64,000 bases of DNA from QZLE01 sp033852075 (GCA_033852075.1 JAWSVC010000003.1:1-64000), one strand, 5' to 3'. Counted from the first letter of the stretch, positions 18,039 to 28,119 are shown. Program-made: numbers and translations. The notes: generated from the sequence alone by a model not told the origin.

Positions 18039-19112
18039 TCAACGCGCAGTCTTGAACTCTACACGAGAGGTAACGCCACACAGCAACTCATAACCTATAG
18101 TTCCACAATGTTCAGCCACCTCTTCAACCGCAATGTTTTTACCCCATAATTCCACCTCGTCACCGATTGATGGGTTTTCTATTGCGGACAAATCAATACA
18201 GATCATATCCATTGAAACTCTGCCGACAATCTCACTGCGATGCCCATTTACAAACACAGGAGTTCCTGAAGGTGCGTGGCGCGGATAACCATCTCCATAA
18301 CCAATTGCTACAACCCCTATTCTCATTTTTGATGGACAGGTCCAAGTTCCACCATAACCTACCTGATCCCCCTCATCACATTCCTTAATGGCAATGACCT
18401 GACTAACTAAGGTCATTGCAGGATTAAGATCACCACGTTTTTTAGAAAACGGAGATACTCCATAAAGCATAATTCCCGGACGCACCCAGTCCAAATGAGT
18501 TTCTTCCCACCCCATTACTCCTGCCGAATTTGCAGCACTTAATTGACCAGACTGATCACACACAGTTTGCAAAAATAGCTCTTGCTGTTGCACAGTCTTT
18601 TGATCACTAAGATCATCTGCATTAGCAAAGTGGGTCATATAATTAATGCTATCTATCTTGGTTGTCTTCGATGCCAACAACATATCTTTGACTTTAACAA
18701 TATCCTGCGGATAAAACCCAAGACGACGCATCCCAGTATCAACCTTTATCCAAACATCAATCACCGCTTCAATATCTGATTTTTGCAGGGCATCAATTTG
18801 CCAAAAATCATGAATTACACAATCAAATCCATTTTCCACCATAACCGAAATTTCATCGGCATTATGAAAACCTTCCAGCAAAACAATCTTCTTTTGCACC
18901 CCCAGCTTTCGCAATAATAACGCCTCGTCGATACATGCAACTGCAAATGCATCAGCATCAGACAAAAAATCAACAACCCTCGCCAAACCATGCCCATAGG
19001 CATTTGACTTAACTACCGACATTACCTTGCTGTTAGGCGCATATCTTCTAACAACCTGTAAATTATCAAAAATTGCTTGCTGATCTATTATTGCGTAGGT
19101 ATTTCTGCTCAT
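18039..19112 (-). CDS. alr: Alanine racemase
   Basis: A 357-residue PLP enzyme making D-alanine for peptidoglycan. The PLP lysine lies in VVKSNAYGHG (about residue 34), and the second catalytic base tyrosine region is GYGDGYPRHAPSG. The usual C-terminal sequence GTIGYELLCGVTSRV is present. The gene follows dnaB, as in many gammaproteobacteria, but a family-A repeat lies in the 172-bp gap between them. Confidence 0.97.
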   Translation of the reverse strand: MSRNTYAIIDQQAIFDNLQVVRRYAPNSKVMSVVKSNAYGHGLARVVDFLSDADAFAVACIDEALLLRKLGVQKKIVLLEGFHNADEISVMVENGFDCVIHDFWQIDALQKSDIEAVIDVWIKVDTGMRRLGFYPQDIVKVKDMLLASKTTKIDSINYMTHFANADDLSDQKTVQQQELFLQTVCDQSGQLSAANSAGVMGWEETHLDWVRPGIMLYGVSPFSKKRGDLNPAMTLVSQVIAIKECDEGDQVGYGGTWTCPSKMRIGVVAIGYGDGYPRHAPSGTPVFVNGHRSEIVGRVSMDMICIDLSAIENPSIGDEVELWGKNIAVEEVAEHCGTIGYELLCGVTSRVEFKTAR

Positions 19113-19207
19113 ATTATCTGTTTGTGTTGTTCGATCCTAATAAGCTTCAAGCCAAAACAAGTTGACTTAGCGCAGTCGAAGTCACCTTGCTTATCAATTT
19201 TTTCTCT

Positions 19208-19270
19208 ACCCTTCGACCTTGGTTTATCCTGAGCGGAGTCGAAGGACTCAGGCGGCTTGAAAAAATCATT
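19208..19270 (-). repeat. Dispersed repeat (family A), copy 2
   Basis: On the minus strand it reads TTTTTTCAAGCCGCCTGAG, TCCTTCGACTCCGCTCAGG, ATAAACCAAGG and TCGAAGG, matching copy 1. It lies between alr and dnaB. Confidence 0.7.
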
Positions 19271-19284
19271 AATTTCGAGACCTA

Positions 19285-20661
19285 TTACTCGTAACCCATA
19301 TCTCCATAGCCTTCGTTAATCCAATTTTCAAATCTAGTATATTGCCCAAGGAACGTAAGCCTATCTTTCCCTGTTGGACCATTACGCTGCTTACCGGTAA
19401 TAATCTCTGCCGTGCCCTTATATTCACTGTCTTCGTTATAGTATTCGTCACGATAGATAAATACGATTACGTCGGCATCCTGCTCGATCGCTCCCGATTC
19501 ACGCAAATCGGACATAACCGGACGCTTATCAGGACGCTGCTCTAAACTGCGATTCAACTGTGATAGAGCAATAACTGGAACACTAAGCTCTTTTGCCAAT
19601 GCCTTTAGAGAACGAGATATCTCCGAAATCTCATTGGTTCGCCCCTCTTTATAACCAGGGATTTGCATTAACTGCAGATAATCGATAACTATAAGACCAA
19701 GATCATGCTCTCGCGCCAACCTACGGCAACGAGCGCGCATCTCCCCTGGAGACAAACCACCAGTATCATCAATAAACATCTTAGCATTAGACAATATTCC
19801 AACTGCAGATGTTAGCCTTGGCCAATCCTCATCATCCAACTTACCGGAGCGTACTTTGCTTTGATCTATTCTTCCAAGCGATGACATCATACGCATAACC
19901 AATGATTCCGCAGGCATCTCCATACTAAATATCGCTACTGCTTTACCACTCTCAATCGAGGCATTTTCAGCAATATTCATCGCAAAAGAGGTCTTACCCA
20001 TAGATGGCCTTGCCGCAACAATAATAAGATCTCCATCCTGCAAACCAGATGTTCTTCTATCAAAATCGGCGAATCCAGTAGAGATACCGGTCAATCCCTC
20101 TTCCTGTTCGTAAAGCTCACCGATTCTATCCACCGTGCTTTTAAGAAGACCATCTATCCCCTGAAAACCACTTTTCTCACGAGTTTCCTGCTCTGCAATT
20201 TGAAATATAGAAGATTCTGCGAATTCTAATAATTCCTTACTGGTACGTCCTTCAGGAGCATAAGCCGCACCGCTAACTTCAGTTCCAACCTTCACTAATT
20301 GACGCAATACTGATCTTTCACGCACGATATCTGCATAGGCTTTGATATTTGCTGCGGTGGGGGTTTCCTTAGCCAAGGCCCCCAAATACATCATACCACC
20401 AATATCTTCAAGCTCACCACGCTGATCAAACCACTCAGCTACAGTAAGAACATCATGAGGCTTATCCTGCTTTTCACTAAGATCTTTAACAGCATTGAAT
20501 ATCCGCCCGTGATCATGGCGATAAAAATCAATAGCCGTGATTTTATCGGCAACCTGGTCCCATGAATTTGGATCAATAAGCAACCCACCAAGCACTGCCT
20601 GCTCGGCCTCTATCGAATGCGGAGGAACCTTTAAATCTTCTATTGAATTGGAATCATCCAT
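19285..20661 (-). CDS. dnaB: Replicative DNA helicase DnaB
   Basis: A 458-residue hexameric fork helicase. The N-terminal primase-interacting domain (PHSIEAEQAVLGGLLIDP, residues 12-29) is followed by a RecA-like domain with Walker A ARPSMGKTSFA (about 214-224), the Walker B region GLIVIDYLQLM, and GKQRNGPTGK near the C-terminus. The length is standard and no intein is present. It is usually close to rpsF-rpsR-rplI; here about 7.8 kb separates it from rplI. Confidence 0.98.
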   Translation of the reverse strand: MDDSNSIEDLKVPPHSIEAEQAVLGGLLIDPNSWDQVADKITAIDFYRHDHGRIFNAVKDLSEKQDKPHDVLTVAEWFDQRGELEDIGGMMYLGALAKETPTAANIKAYADIVRERSVLRQLVKVGTEVSGAAYAPEGRTSKELLEFAESSIFQIAEQETREKSGFQGIDGLLKSTVDRIGELYEQEEGLTGISTGFADFDRRTSGLQDGDLIIVAARPSMGKTSFAMNIAENASIESGKAVAIFSMEMPAESLVMRMMSSLGRIDQSKVRSGKLDDEDWPRLTSAVGILSNAKMFIDDTGGLSPGEMRARCRRLAREHDLGLIVIDYLQLMQIPGYKEGRTNEISEISRSLKALAKELSVPVIALSQLNRSLEQRPDKRPVMSDLRESGAIEQDADVIVFIYRDEYYNEDSEYKGTAEIITGKQRNGPTGKDRLTFLGQYTRFENWINEGYGDMGYE

Positions 20662-20761
20662 TACTTACAACTTTCCATTAAACAGACATGCTAATTCGGA
20701 CTACATATTTAACCACATTCGAGGTGTTGGGAATAGAGATAAAATTAAATTCAAGAACTAA

Positions 20762-20792
20762 GTTTTAGGGCGAATAATATTCGCCCTAAAAC
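20762..20792 (-). terminator. Bidirectional terminator, perfect 15-bp palindrome
   Basis: GTTTTAGGGCGAATA (20762-20776) and its exact complement (20778-20792) form a long perfect stem flanked by A and T runs. It ends the three-gene island transcribed leftward toward dnaB and separates it from dnaB. Confidence 0.85.
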
Positions 20793-20853
20793 AAAAGCCA
20801 CTGCAATACTGAACAACTTTCAGACATTGTTCACCCAACAACCACAAAATCCA

Positions 20854-21510
20854 TTATTGAGCGACCAATCTTCCATTTTTCTTCTTAATCACCAGGACCT
20901 GATAATCAACATAAGTATTATTCAACGAGCGATCATACATCCAAACCAGAATTTCACCATCCCCATCATTATCAAAATCAGCAAAGGCTATAACCTTAAA
21001 CCCCAACTCCCACTCAGAATCTATAAGCTCAACTGAATCAGGTCCAACCTTAAACTCCATATCAGTTAAACCCTTAAGATGAAACTTATCTTCTTCAAGC
21101 ACTGGTGATAAAGATGATCGCAATGTACGCAAATCCAGCTTTTCATATAGAGAATTTCCAATATCTCCAGCATTACCTTTAGCCAAATTTAACCTGCTAT
21201 TTTTTAGCAAACGCAAAGTATCACAAATCAGATATTCCTGAGATGCAATTTTATTATTGATATCTTCAGAAATTTTGCCCGACTCACTCTCTGGGAAATA
21301 CTCTGCGCAATTTTGTACGATTTTTCCCGACTCAAATAAAAGTTCAAGTCTATTTGAAATAATCGACTTATCATACATCTGGTACTGATCAAATATGCTT
21401 TCATCAAATACCAAACCGGCCTTATTTTGTTCAATAGTTTGTACTGAACAACCAAACAAAAGACAAAATATAATTACGGAAAAACTATTTTTTAGTATCT
21501 TTATCATCAT
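20854..21510 (-). CDS. Small lipoprotein with a DxDxDxDG calcium-type loop, partner of the muramidase gene
   Basis: A 218-residue protein with a lipoprotein signal peptide (LFGC, lipidated Cys21), hence periplasmic and probably outer-membrane anchored. I do not recognise the family. Residues 178-186 (DFDNDGDGE) are a Ca-binding-type loop like those in FG-GAP or EF-like repeats, within a segment resembling a VCBS/FG-GAP strand pair (KVIAFADFDNDGDGEILVWM). Its ATG lies inside the 3' end of the muramidase gene, overlapping by 26 nt in another frame, so translation is probably coupled. That pairing suggests, but does not prove, an immunity or regulatory role. Confidence 0.65.
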   Translation of the reverse strand: MMIKILKNSFSVIIFCLLFGCSVQTIEQNKAGLVFDESIFDQYQMYDKSIISNRLELLFESGKIVQNCAEYFPESESGKISEDINNKIASQEYLICDTLRLLKNSRLNLAKGNAGDIGNSLYEKLDLRTLRSSLSPVLEEDKFHLKGLTDMEFKVGPDSVELIDSEWELGFKVIAFADFDNDGDGEILVWMYDRSLNNTYVDYQVLVIKKKNGRLVAQ

Positions 21511-22069
21511 TTAACTTTTCCAGAAGTTTTGCTTCCTTACCTCTTCTTGTTGGATAGTTATCGCCAAATTTTTTAAGTATTTTACCCGCCTCAGTCCAGT
21601 CTTGTTTGGTTACCGCCTTCCAAAACTTTGGCGCTCTGGAATTCAGATTTACACCATACTGGAATGAAACTGATGCAATTACGGTCTGAGCCTCTTTAGG
21701 TAACTCAGAGAATTTTTTCTTATCTGTATTTTCGGAAGATGAATTGTATTTAAGAATTAATTTCGAAACATGGTTTTTCTTAACAGCCTTATCAATTTCA
21801 GACGCCTGCGTAGCGGTAATAGTTAATGGCGTTTTCTTTAGTTCAGACTTAGCATCTTCTTTTGTCTTTCCCAAATATGGTTTTAGTTTCTTTTTTATAG
21901 CTTCCGACAACCCAAGTGAAGTAAGATCATTAGAATTTCTTTGCCCCAAATCAAAACCTGTTGCAATTGTAACCCCACTTTTACTAACCGCAGAAGCTGG
22001 AACATACCCAGTTGTTTTACTTCCACCCTCTAGATCAGAAATAAATTTATAGTCAATTTTATTACTCAT
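21485..22069 (-). CDS. Pesticin/T4-lysozyme-like muramidase
   Basis: A 194-residue soluble protein resembling the C-terminal muramidase domain of pesticin (T4-lysozyme fold). Supporting motifs are FISDLEGG with candidate catalytic Glu14, SGVTIATGFDLGQ (about residues 31-43) with candidate Thr37 and Asp40, and a C-terminal helix region QTVIASVSFQYG followed by NYPTRRGKEAKLLE (RRxxEAxLL, typical of T4-type lysozymes). It has no signal peptide and no receptor or translocation domain, so it needs a holin, secretion system or lysis to reach the cell wall. A strong GGAGG ribosome site precedes the ATG. No phage structural genes adjoin it. Confidence 0.75.
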   Translation of the reverse strand: MSNKIDYKFISDLEGGSKTTGYVPASAVSKSGVTIATGFDLGQRNSNDLTSLGLSEAIKKKLKPYLGKTKEDAKSELKKTPLTITATQASEIDKAVKKNHVSKLILKYNSSSENTDKKKFSELPKEAQTVIASVSFQYGVNLNSRAPKFWKAVTKQDWTEAGKILKKFGDNYPTRRGKEAKLLEKLNDDKDTKK

Positions 22070-22146
22070 TATATTCCTCCATATTTTTTAAATATTTATA
22101 GTTAAATATATCCAATTATTTAAAATACCGGTGCTCCTTAGTAGCA

Positions 22147-25100
22147 TTAATTCAATATAATAGTATGTACAGCTCCATCATACGCCTTACAACCATTGCC
22201 TGAACCATCTTCCCCGTATATTGTCTGCCCTGATATTATCTCACCAAGGTTTTCCGGATCAAAGGTTCCATAGAAGACATTTGCTACATTAGTAGCTGTT
22301 TTAGGGATTCTTAATGTAAATGCACCAGTATGCTTATCGTAATTACCAAGCGATATCTTGGCTGTACCTCCTAAATAACTAGCAGTACCGGTTATAAAAC
22401 CATTGGTTTCAGTCAAATCAAAGGTAATTGCAGTAGAACCATCATTTTCATCTCCATAACAATCCCAGCTAAACGCACCACTATAGCTACCTGATTGGAA
22501 TTCAATAAACTCTGATCCATCCTGTTCAAGATGATATGGGTACTGGTTTTGCTCCTGCCCCCAAATCGAATAATAATCCCAACCTGCAGATTCAAAGGTG
22601 TATTGGTTTTGCATGTCGTACGTCATAAGGCCAGTACCACCTACACTTGCTTGCTGACCAGATGTTTCGATATCCCAAAAGGAGTTAGTAACAGCATTCA
22701 ATTCATGAGTGCTTGCACCAATTAAGCCACCAAAATCAATTGGTTCTAAACCTTCATCTTGAAGTTGAACTAATCCAGTTGCATAACTGCTATTTATAGC
22801 AGAATAATATGCTGGGTTATCACCAATCTCTTCCTGATAATTAATTTGCCCAACCAACCCTCCAACCTGAGAATTACCAGCAACATCACCATTAGCATAA
22901 CTATCATCAATGCTACCTGAGAAATTACCAACCAATCCTCCGGTTTTTTCAATTCCAATAACTATATTATCTGCAAAGCTTTTGCGCACCTTGGACTCAT
23001 AGCTTTCAACTTCACCAATCAAGCCACCAACCATTGAACTTCCTTGAACTGTTCCTAAAGCATAACTATTTTCGACTTCAATCATGCCTGAACGCCCAAT
23101 TAATCCGCCGGTATAGTCACCACCACTGACAGCTCCATTATAAAAACTATCATAAACAATAGCTGCTCCACTTAAAAAACCCGAAAAACCTCCAACATAG
23201 TTGGCATTAGAAGCCTGTATATTTCCGGTTGCATATGCATTTGCAACATATCCAAGACCTGATTGATAAAAACCAAACACTCCTCCAATAAAAGAACCAC
23301 TACCACTTGCAGTAACATTGCCAGTTGCATAGCTATCATTAACATAAGAATAAGCAGCGCCAACAAAACCAACCAAACCTCCCACTTGGTCTGCATCACC
23401 ATCAACAGTGATATTACCGGACGAATAGCTTTGAGAAATACTACTGTATTGAGGAAGAGTCATTGCTCCAAGCGCACCTATCAAACCTCCTATCTTAGAA
23501 CCTTCTAATCCATCACCATTGACACCATCTAGATGCACACTAATATTCATCGCCGAGCGACTATTAATTAGCTCAAAAATATCTATAGTGTGAATACCGC
23601 CAATTAATCCTCCAACTTCAAAACCCTGACCTTCGTTTCTGGTAATTATTTGACCTGATGAATATATGTTATCTGCACGCAGCTCTACCCCAGAAAATGC
23701 CCCCAGAACCCCTCCTAATTGCATTTGTGCAACAATCTCTCCTTCAAAGTTTGAATCTTTTATCAGTAATTCAGGCCCGCCAAACTGACCGATAATACCA
23801 CCACTTAAAAGATCACAACTTATATCACCATTGAATTTATTATTAACAATTGCGGCACCACTTCCGCTGGCAACCATACCAACCATTCCCGCACAATAAC
23901 TAGCAGAATACTCAGATTCTTGACCTAATATTTCGCCGGATAATGATGAATTTATGATTGTAAATGGTTCATAAGAATTTGTAGCTTGACCAACTATTCC
24001 AGCCACATACCCATGAGCTTTGATTGAAGCATTGTCAATATTTATATTTTTGAAATTTGAATTCAAAGCATATCCAAACAAACCAACCTGACTTTCCTCC
24101 GGTCTATTAATCGTCAATCCATCAATAGTAAACCCACCACCATCAAAGGTTCCCATGAATGGGTTTGCATCCGTTCCAACAGGCTCCCAACCTTTACCAT
24201 CATTCGCATCTGACCCTGCTAGTTCAGCATAATCAGGATCACTAGTTAAAAGATCACGGGTAAGTACATAGTTGGCATGCATGTTGTTACGCATGTTGTG
24301 AAGATCGCTCCAGGAATTTACTTCAATGGTATTCCAAGCAAGACGTGGGTAGGTATAACCTTCAGAAAGAATCATCCAGGTTTGATCAAAATCCCAACCG
24401 GCATTGGTGAAGGTAGTTGTGGTTTTTAATTCATCACTGGTTTTAGGCTCTCCTCCAGCACTTTCTTGCATACCACTGGTTTCGATATCCCAGAAGGAGT
24501 TGGATACTGTATTTAGTTCGCTGGTGCTGGCACCAACTAGGCCACCAAAATCTACTGGTTCCAATTCTTCGTTTTGTAACGTTACTTGGCCAGTTGAGTA
24601 ACTGTTTATTATTGAGGAATAAGTTGCAGGGGTTTCGTCATCACCTTCGCTGTGTTGCATCTGACCGACAAGACCACCAACTTGGGAGTTACCGGTTACG
24701 TTGCCGCGAGCATAGCTGTTAGACATGCCCCCTTGAAAATCACCAACTACACCACCAACAATAGAGCAATTATTGCACGTGACTTGCCCAGTAGAATAAA
24801 CTTGTTTCAAGTTCGCATTCAATGATTTCCCAATAAAACCACCGATCCTTGTGCTTATATTTTCGCCACCTGACTCAACACCTACATCAACATTAGCAAA
24901 GCTATTTAAGATCCCCCCCTCACTATGCAAGGCTCCAATAAAGCCTCCAATATAGTCATTACGAGAATTGGTATTTTGATTTATTGTTATAGAGCCAGAT
25001 GAATAGCTATTATTTGCTAGTATTTCTGAAGAAGCTACTTGCCCAGCAACTCCTCCAATTAACTGGTTTGTGGTCGAATTATTTTCGATCAGTATTTTTG

Positions 25101-28056
25101 TATCAGCGTGGCTATCTAATAATTCCAAATTACCTGCATAAGCCCCTCCAAAGAGACCTCCAACTTGCCAAACTGACTCTGCTGATATACTAATTTCGGC
25201 AACTGAGAAGCTATTATATATATTTGCTGTACTATATATTGATCCAAACAATCCTCCAATATGGGAAACCATCATTTCTGGAGAATTTACTTCAATGCTT
25301 CCTCTATAATAGCTGTTATCAATATTAACCGCTGCTCTTGACCAACCAACTATTCCTCCAAGGTAGTTGGTAAATTCTTCATTAACTACTATTTGAGAAG
25401 ATGAGTAGCTGTTTTTGACTTCAAGACTCTGCCCTTCACTATATCCAATTATCCCTCCAATTTTTGTTATACCCCCATCTATGCCTCCTAAAGAGGATGA
25501 ATTATTAACAAAAGTATTCACATTGCTAACATAACCACCTATCCCACCTATCGCGACGGAACCTGCAACAAGGCAATCTGATGCAATATGGTCAATAATA
25601 ATACTAACGCCAGCGCTCAAACCAAAGGCACAGCCAACATAGGTATTTCCAGTTACTTTCCCTAAAACCATTGTGTTTCTTAGTATGTTTTCTTTGTTTC
25701 TACTATATAAATATCCAACCAAACCACTAACACTAGTATCCCCAATTACTTCAATATCGGTCATATTAATATTGCTGAGCTCGATATCTTGAGCTCTTCC
25801 AAACAGCGCAACATTACTTTCGTCCGGTCTATTAATCATCAACCCATCAATAGTAAACCCTCCACCATCATAGCCACCAGTGAATGGCGTTTCTTCGGTG
25901 CCAATTGGTCGGAAACCGAGGTATTGGCCATCAATTTCATTTTCAGTTGCACTTGGTGTTGCATCAATATCTGCTGTTTGCAGGTAATGAGAATCCAGAT
26001 TCCAGCCATCTATTCCTGTACCTACCTTTTTCAGGTCTTCATAATTGGTTACCAAAAATGGATTTTCCTTGGTTCCTAGAAGTGCGCCAGTTACGATAAT
26101 ATTTATAGTTTGGGTGGCACTTAGTCCGTATGGATCGGTTACGGTTAGGGTAAATTCCAGTGTTTGTTCTTGCTCTGGCGCAGTGAAGCTTGGTGTTTGA
26201 GTATCTGCATTGATTAACCGTACCGTTTCACCCACTGCTTGTTGCCAGCTGTAGGTTAGCTGATCTTCGTCGGTTACTTCTGTAGCTATGGTGGTTTGCT
26301 CACCTGCTATTACTGTTTGTTCTGCATCTGCGCTTATGGTTGGAGCGCTGTTGCAGCTCTCCGACCTGCTCAGGGCTTCTGCCCCAACTTTTTCCTCAAG
26401 ATATTCAAGCTGTTCACAAGAGATATGGTCGTTGCCTGTCAGGTCTATGCCTTGCAGTTCTGGAAATTCTTCCAGCAGCGGGTTTATGTCAGTAATCTGG
26501 ATGTTTTCATTACCCAAACAGGTCAGGCTATTAAGTTGGTCTGTATTGATTATATCTTCTTCTGCTTCTGCTGCAGCTGTATCATATACACAGTCTCTTA
26601 AAGCTTGATCCTGGAATTCTATGGTTGAAATAGGAGTTCCGGTTTGTTCTTGTGGTTGGTTGCAGGTTTCTGGTCTGTCGATGTTTTCTGCGGTGATGAT
26701 CTCTTCCATGTGGTCGAGTTGACTACATGGAATGGTGTTGTTGCCTTTGAGGTGGAGCCAGTTGAGCTTGGTTAGTGGGTAGATTGCTCGTATGTCTTCT
26801 ACGCGGGTGTTGTTTAGTTGCAACCATTCAAGCTGAGTTAGGCTGTTAAGTGGATTAAGATCTTGGACCTCTGTGCCATCAAGGTGTAACCATCTTAACT
26901 GGGTTTGGCTTTGTAGTGGGGTTAGGTCGGTTAGCCAGTTGTTGCTTATCCATAGTTGGTCTAGGTTTGGGATTTGGGCAATTGCGTCTATCTTGGCTAT
27001 TTGGTTACCTTGTATCCATAGGCTGCTTAGTTTTTTTAGGTTTGCTAGTGCATCTATGTCGATGATGCGGTTGTTGCTGATTCTAAGTTCTAGCAGTTCG
27101 GTCATGCCTTGGATTGGGGTTAGGTCTCTTATGCTATTGTTGGTTAGGTGTAGTTGTTTTAGGGCTGTTAGGATTTGGATTGGGGTTATGTCTGTTAGTT
27201 GGTTGTTATCCAGCCTTAGCTCTTGCATGTAGATGGAGCTTTTTAGTGGCTGAGTGTCTGTTATTTGGTTTTGGCCTAGGAGTACTTTTTTAAGTTGGGT
27301 TAGGTTTTGTAGTGCGGTTATGTCGCTTATGTTGTTTTGGCTTAGGTCTAGTTCACGCAGGTTTTCCAGTTGGTCTATACCTTCTATAGAGGATATGTCT
27401 TGCTTAACACATTTTAATTGGGTGATCTGTTCTGGATAGATTGTTTCAGTTTTGTATTTATCCTTTATCTCTTGTACTGTTTGCTCAATACAGGATTGCA
27501 GATCTTTACCGTTAAAGATGTCTTCTATGGACTGCTCACCTTGCCCATCTATACATGCAGGAAGATCATTAAATTTTTCTTTTAACTGGTCATACCCAAC
27601 GCCGCAGATTATTGAAATGTTTTCGCTTAGATCCAATTGTTCAAGTGCTGGTAGTTCTTGAATTGGTGTTGTTATCTGGATGTTATTGTCGCTAAGGTTT
27701 AGAACCTTTAAGTTTTTTAGTTCTGCGATTGGGGTGATGTCGCGGATTTGGTTGCTGCTTAGATCAAGGGTTTCGAGGTTGAATAGTTTTTGGATACCTT
27801 CGATATCGGTGATGCTTAGACCTGAGCAAGTCAGCTGGGTTATTTGCTCTACAAGGATATAACCTTGGAAATCGATCAGGGATTGAACACAGTCAGCTAG
27901 GGTCTGGTCTGCAAATACCAGATTGGTGGTTGGGGATTTTTGCTCTTCTATGATGGTTTGGGTTTCACCTGATGAGCTTTCTCCGCCACCGCAAGCTGAT
28001 AATGATACAACGAACGCGATTAGAAACAGGTGTTTGAATAGACCTTTGATCCCCAT
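22147..28056 (-). CDS. Giant lipoprotein with internalin-type LRRs and GLUG repeats
   Basis: A 1969-residue surface lipoprotein (LSAC, lipidated Cys22). The order is LRR block 1 (about 50-160), LRR block 2 with about ten 22-residue SDS22/internalin-type repeats (about 190-450), a partial LRR block (about 475-560), a PKD/Ig-like domain (about 570-655), GLUG-repeat region 1 (about 665-1210) and GLUG-repeat region 2 (about 1215-1850), each opening with an FxGGxDGGGFTIDGL motif and closing with NSFWDIETSG, then a C-terminal domain (about 1865-1969). The two GLUG regions look like an internal duplication. It is probably an adhesin or matrix-binding protein; the ligand is unknown. Confidence 0.85.
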   Translation of the reverse strand: MGIKGLFKHLFLIAFVVSLSACGGGESSSGETQTIIEEQKSPTTNLVFADQTLADCVQSLIDFQGYILVEQITQLTCSGLSITDIEGIQKLFNLETLDLSSNQIRDITPIAELKNLKVLNLSDNNIQITTPIQELPALEQLDLSENISIICGVGYDQLKEKFNDLPACIDGQGEQSIEDIFNGKDLQSCIEQTVQEIKDKYKTETIYPEQITQLKCVKQDISSIEGIDQLENLRELDLSQNNISDITALQNLTQLKKVLLGQNQITDTQPLKSSIYMQELRLDNNQLTDITPIQILTALKQLHLTNNSIRDLTPIQGMTELLELRISNNRIIDIDALANLKKLSSLWIQGNQIAKIDAIAQIPNLDQLWISNNWLTDLTPLQSQTQLRWLHLDGTEVQDLNPLNSLTQLEWLQLNNTRVEDIRAIYPLTKLNWLHLKGNNTIPCSQLDHMEEIITAENIDRPETCNQPQEQTGTPISTIEFQDQALRDCVYDTAAAEAEEDIINTDQLNSLTCLGNENIQITDINPLLEEFPELQGIDLTGNDHISCEQLEYLEEKVGAEALSRSESCNSAPTISADAEQTVIAGEQTTIATEVTDEDQLTYSWQQAVGETVRLINADTQTPSFTAPEQEQTLEFTLTVTDPYGLSATQTINIIVTGALLGTKENPFLVTNYEDLKKVGTGIDGWNLDSHYLQTADIDATPSATENEIDGQYLGFRPIGTEETPFTGGYDGGGFTIDGLMINRPDESNVALFGRAQDIELSNINMTDIEVIGDTSVSGLVGYLYSRNKENILRNTMVLGKVTGNTYVGCAFGLSAGVSIIIDHIASDCLVAGSVAIGGIGGYVSNVNTFVNNSSSLGGIDGGITKIGGIIGYSEGQSLEVKNSYSSSQIVVNEEFTNYLGGIVGWSRAAVNIDNSYYRGSIEVNSPEMMVSHIGGLFGSIYSTANIYNSFSVAEISISAESVWQVGGLFGGAYAGNLELLDSHADTKILIENNSTTNQLIGGVAGQVASSEILANNSYSSGSITINQNTNSRNDYIGGFIGALHSEGGILNSFANVDVGVESGGENISTRIGGFIGKSLNANLKQVYSTGQVTCNNCSIVGGVVGDFQGGMSNSYARGNVTGNSQVGGLVGQMQHSEGDDETPATYSSIINSYSTGQVTLQNEELEPVDFGGLVGASTSELNTVSNSFWDIETSGMQESAGGEPKTSDELKTTTTFTNAGWDFDQTWMILSEGYTYPRLAWNTIEVNSWSDLHNMRNNMHANYVLTRDLLTSDPDYAELAGSDANDGKGWEPVGTDANPFMGTFDGGGFTIDGLTINRPEESQVGLFGYALNSNFKNINIDNASIKAHGYVAGIVGQATNSYEPFTIINSSLSGEILGQESEYSASYCAGMVGMVASGSGAAIVNNKFNGDISCDLLSGGIIGQFGGPELLIKDSNFEGEIVAQMQLGGVLGAFSGVELRADNIYSSGQIITRNEGQGFEVGGLIGGIHTIDIFELINSRSAMNISVHLDGVNGDGLEGSKIGGLIGALGAMTLPQYSSISQSYSSGNITVDGDADQVGGLVGFVGAAYSYVNDSYATGNVTASGSGSFIGGVFGFYQSGLGYVANAYATGNIQASNANYVGGFSGFLSGAAIVYDSFYNGAVSGGDYTGGLIGRSGMIEVENSYALGTVQGSSMVGGLIGEVESYESKVRKSFADNIVIGIEKTGGLVGNFSGSIDDSYANGDVAGNSQVGGLVGQINYQEEIGDNPAYYSAINSSYATGLVQLQDEGLEPIDFGGLIGASTHELNAVTNSFWDIETSGQQASVGGTGLMTYDMQNQYTFESAGWDYYSIWGQEQNQYPYHLEQDGSEFIEFQSGSYSGAFSWDCYGDENDGSTAITFDLTETNGFITGTASYLGGTAKISLGNYDKHTGAFTLRIPKTATNVANVFYGTFDPENLGEIISGQTIYGEDGSGNGCKAYDGAVHTIILN

Positions 28057-28091
28057 TGGTTTCTCCGTTTTTGGTTTTTGCTTACTTTTGT

Positions 28092-28119
28092 CTGGATACC
28101 GGCCTACGCCGGTATGACG
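28092..28119 (+). repeat. Dispersed TGGAT-hairpin-ATGACG repeat (family B), copy 1
   Basis: CTGGATACCGG-CCTAC-GCCGGTATGACG: an imperfect hairpin bounded by TGGAT and ATGACG. Relatives are at 40699-40729 and 60033-60059. This short element is common in proteobacterial intergenic DNA. Confidence 0.65.

Noticed and set aside
22600..25700. Regular repeats that could be mistaken for a CRISPR-like or satellite array
   Set aside because: They follow codon periodicity and encode GLUG motifs in a single open frame, with no uniform spacers or cas genes.
26288..27862. Several plus-strand frames of 60-119 codons opposite the LRR region
   Set aside because: They mirror the periodic LRR codons of the giant lipoprotein, share no start signals and have shadow-like Ser/Trp/Leu-rich composition.
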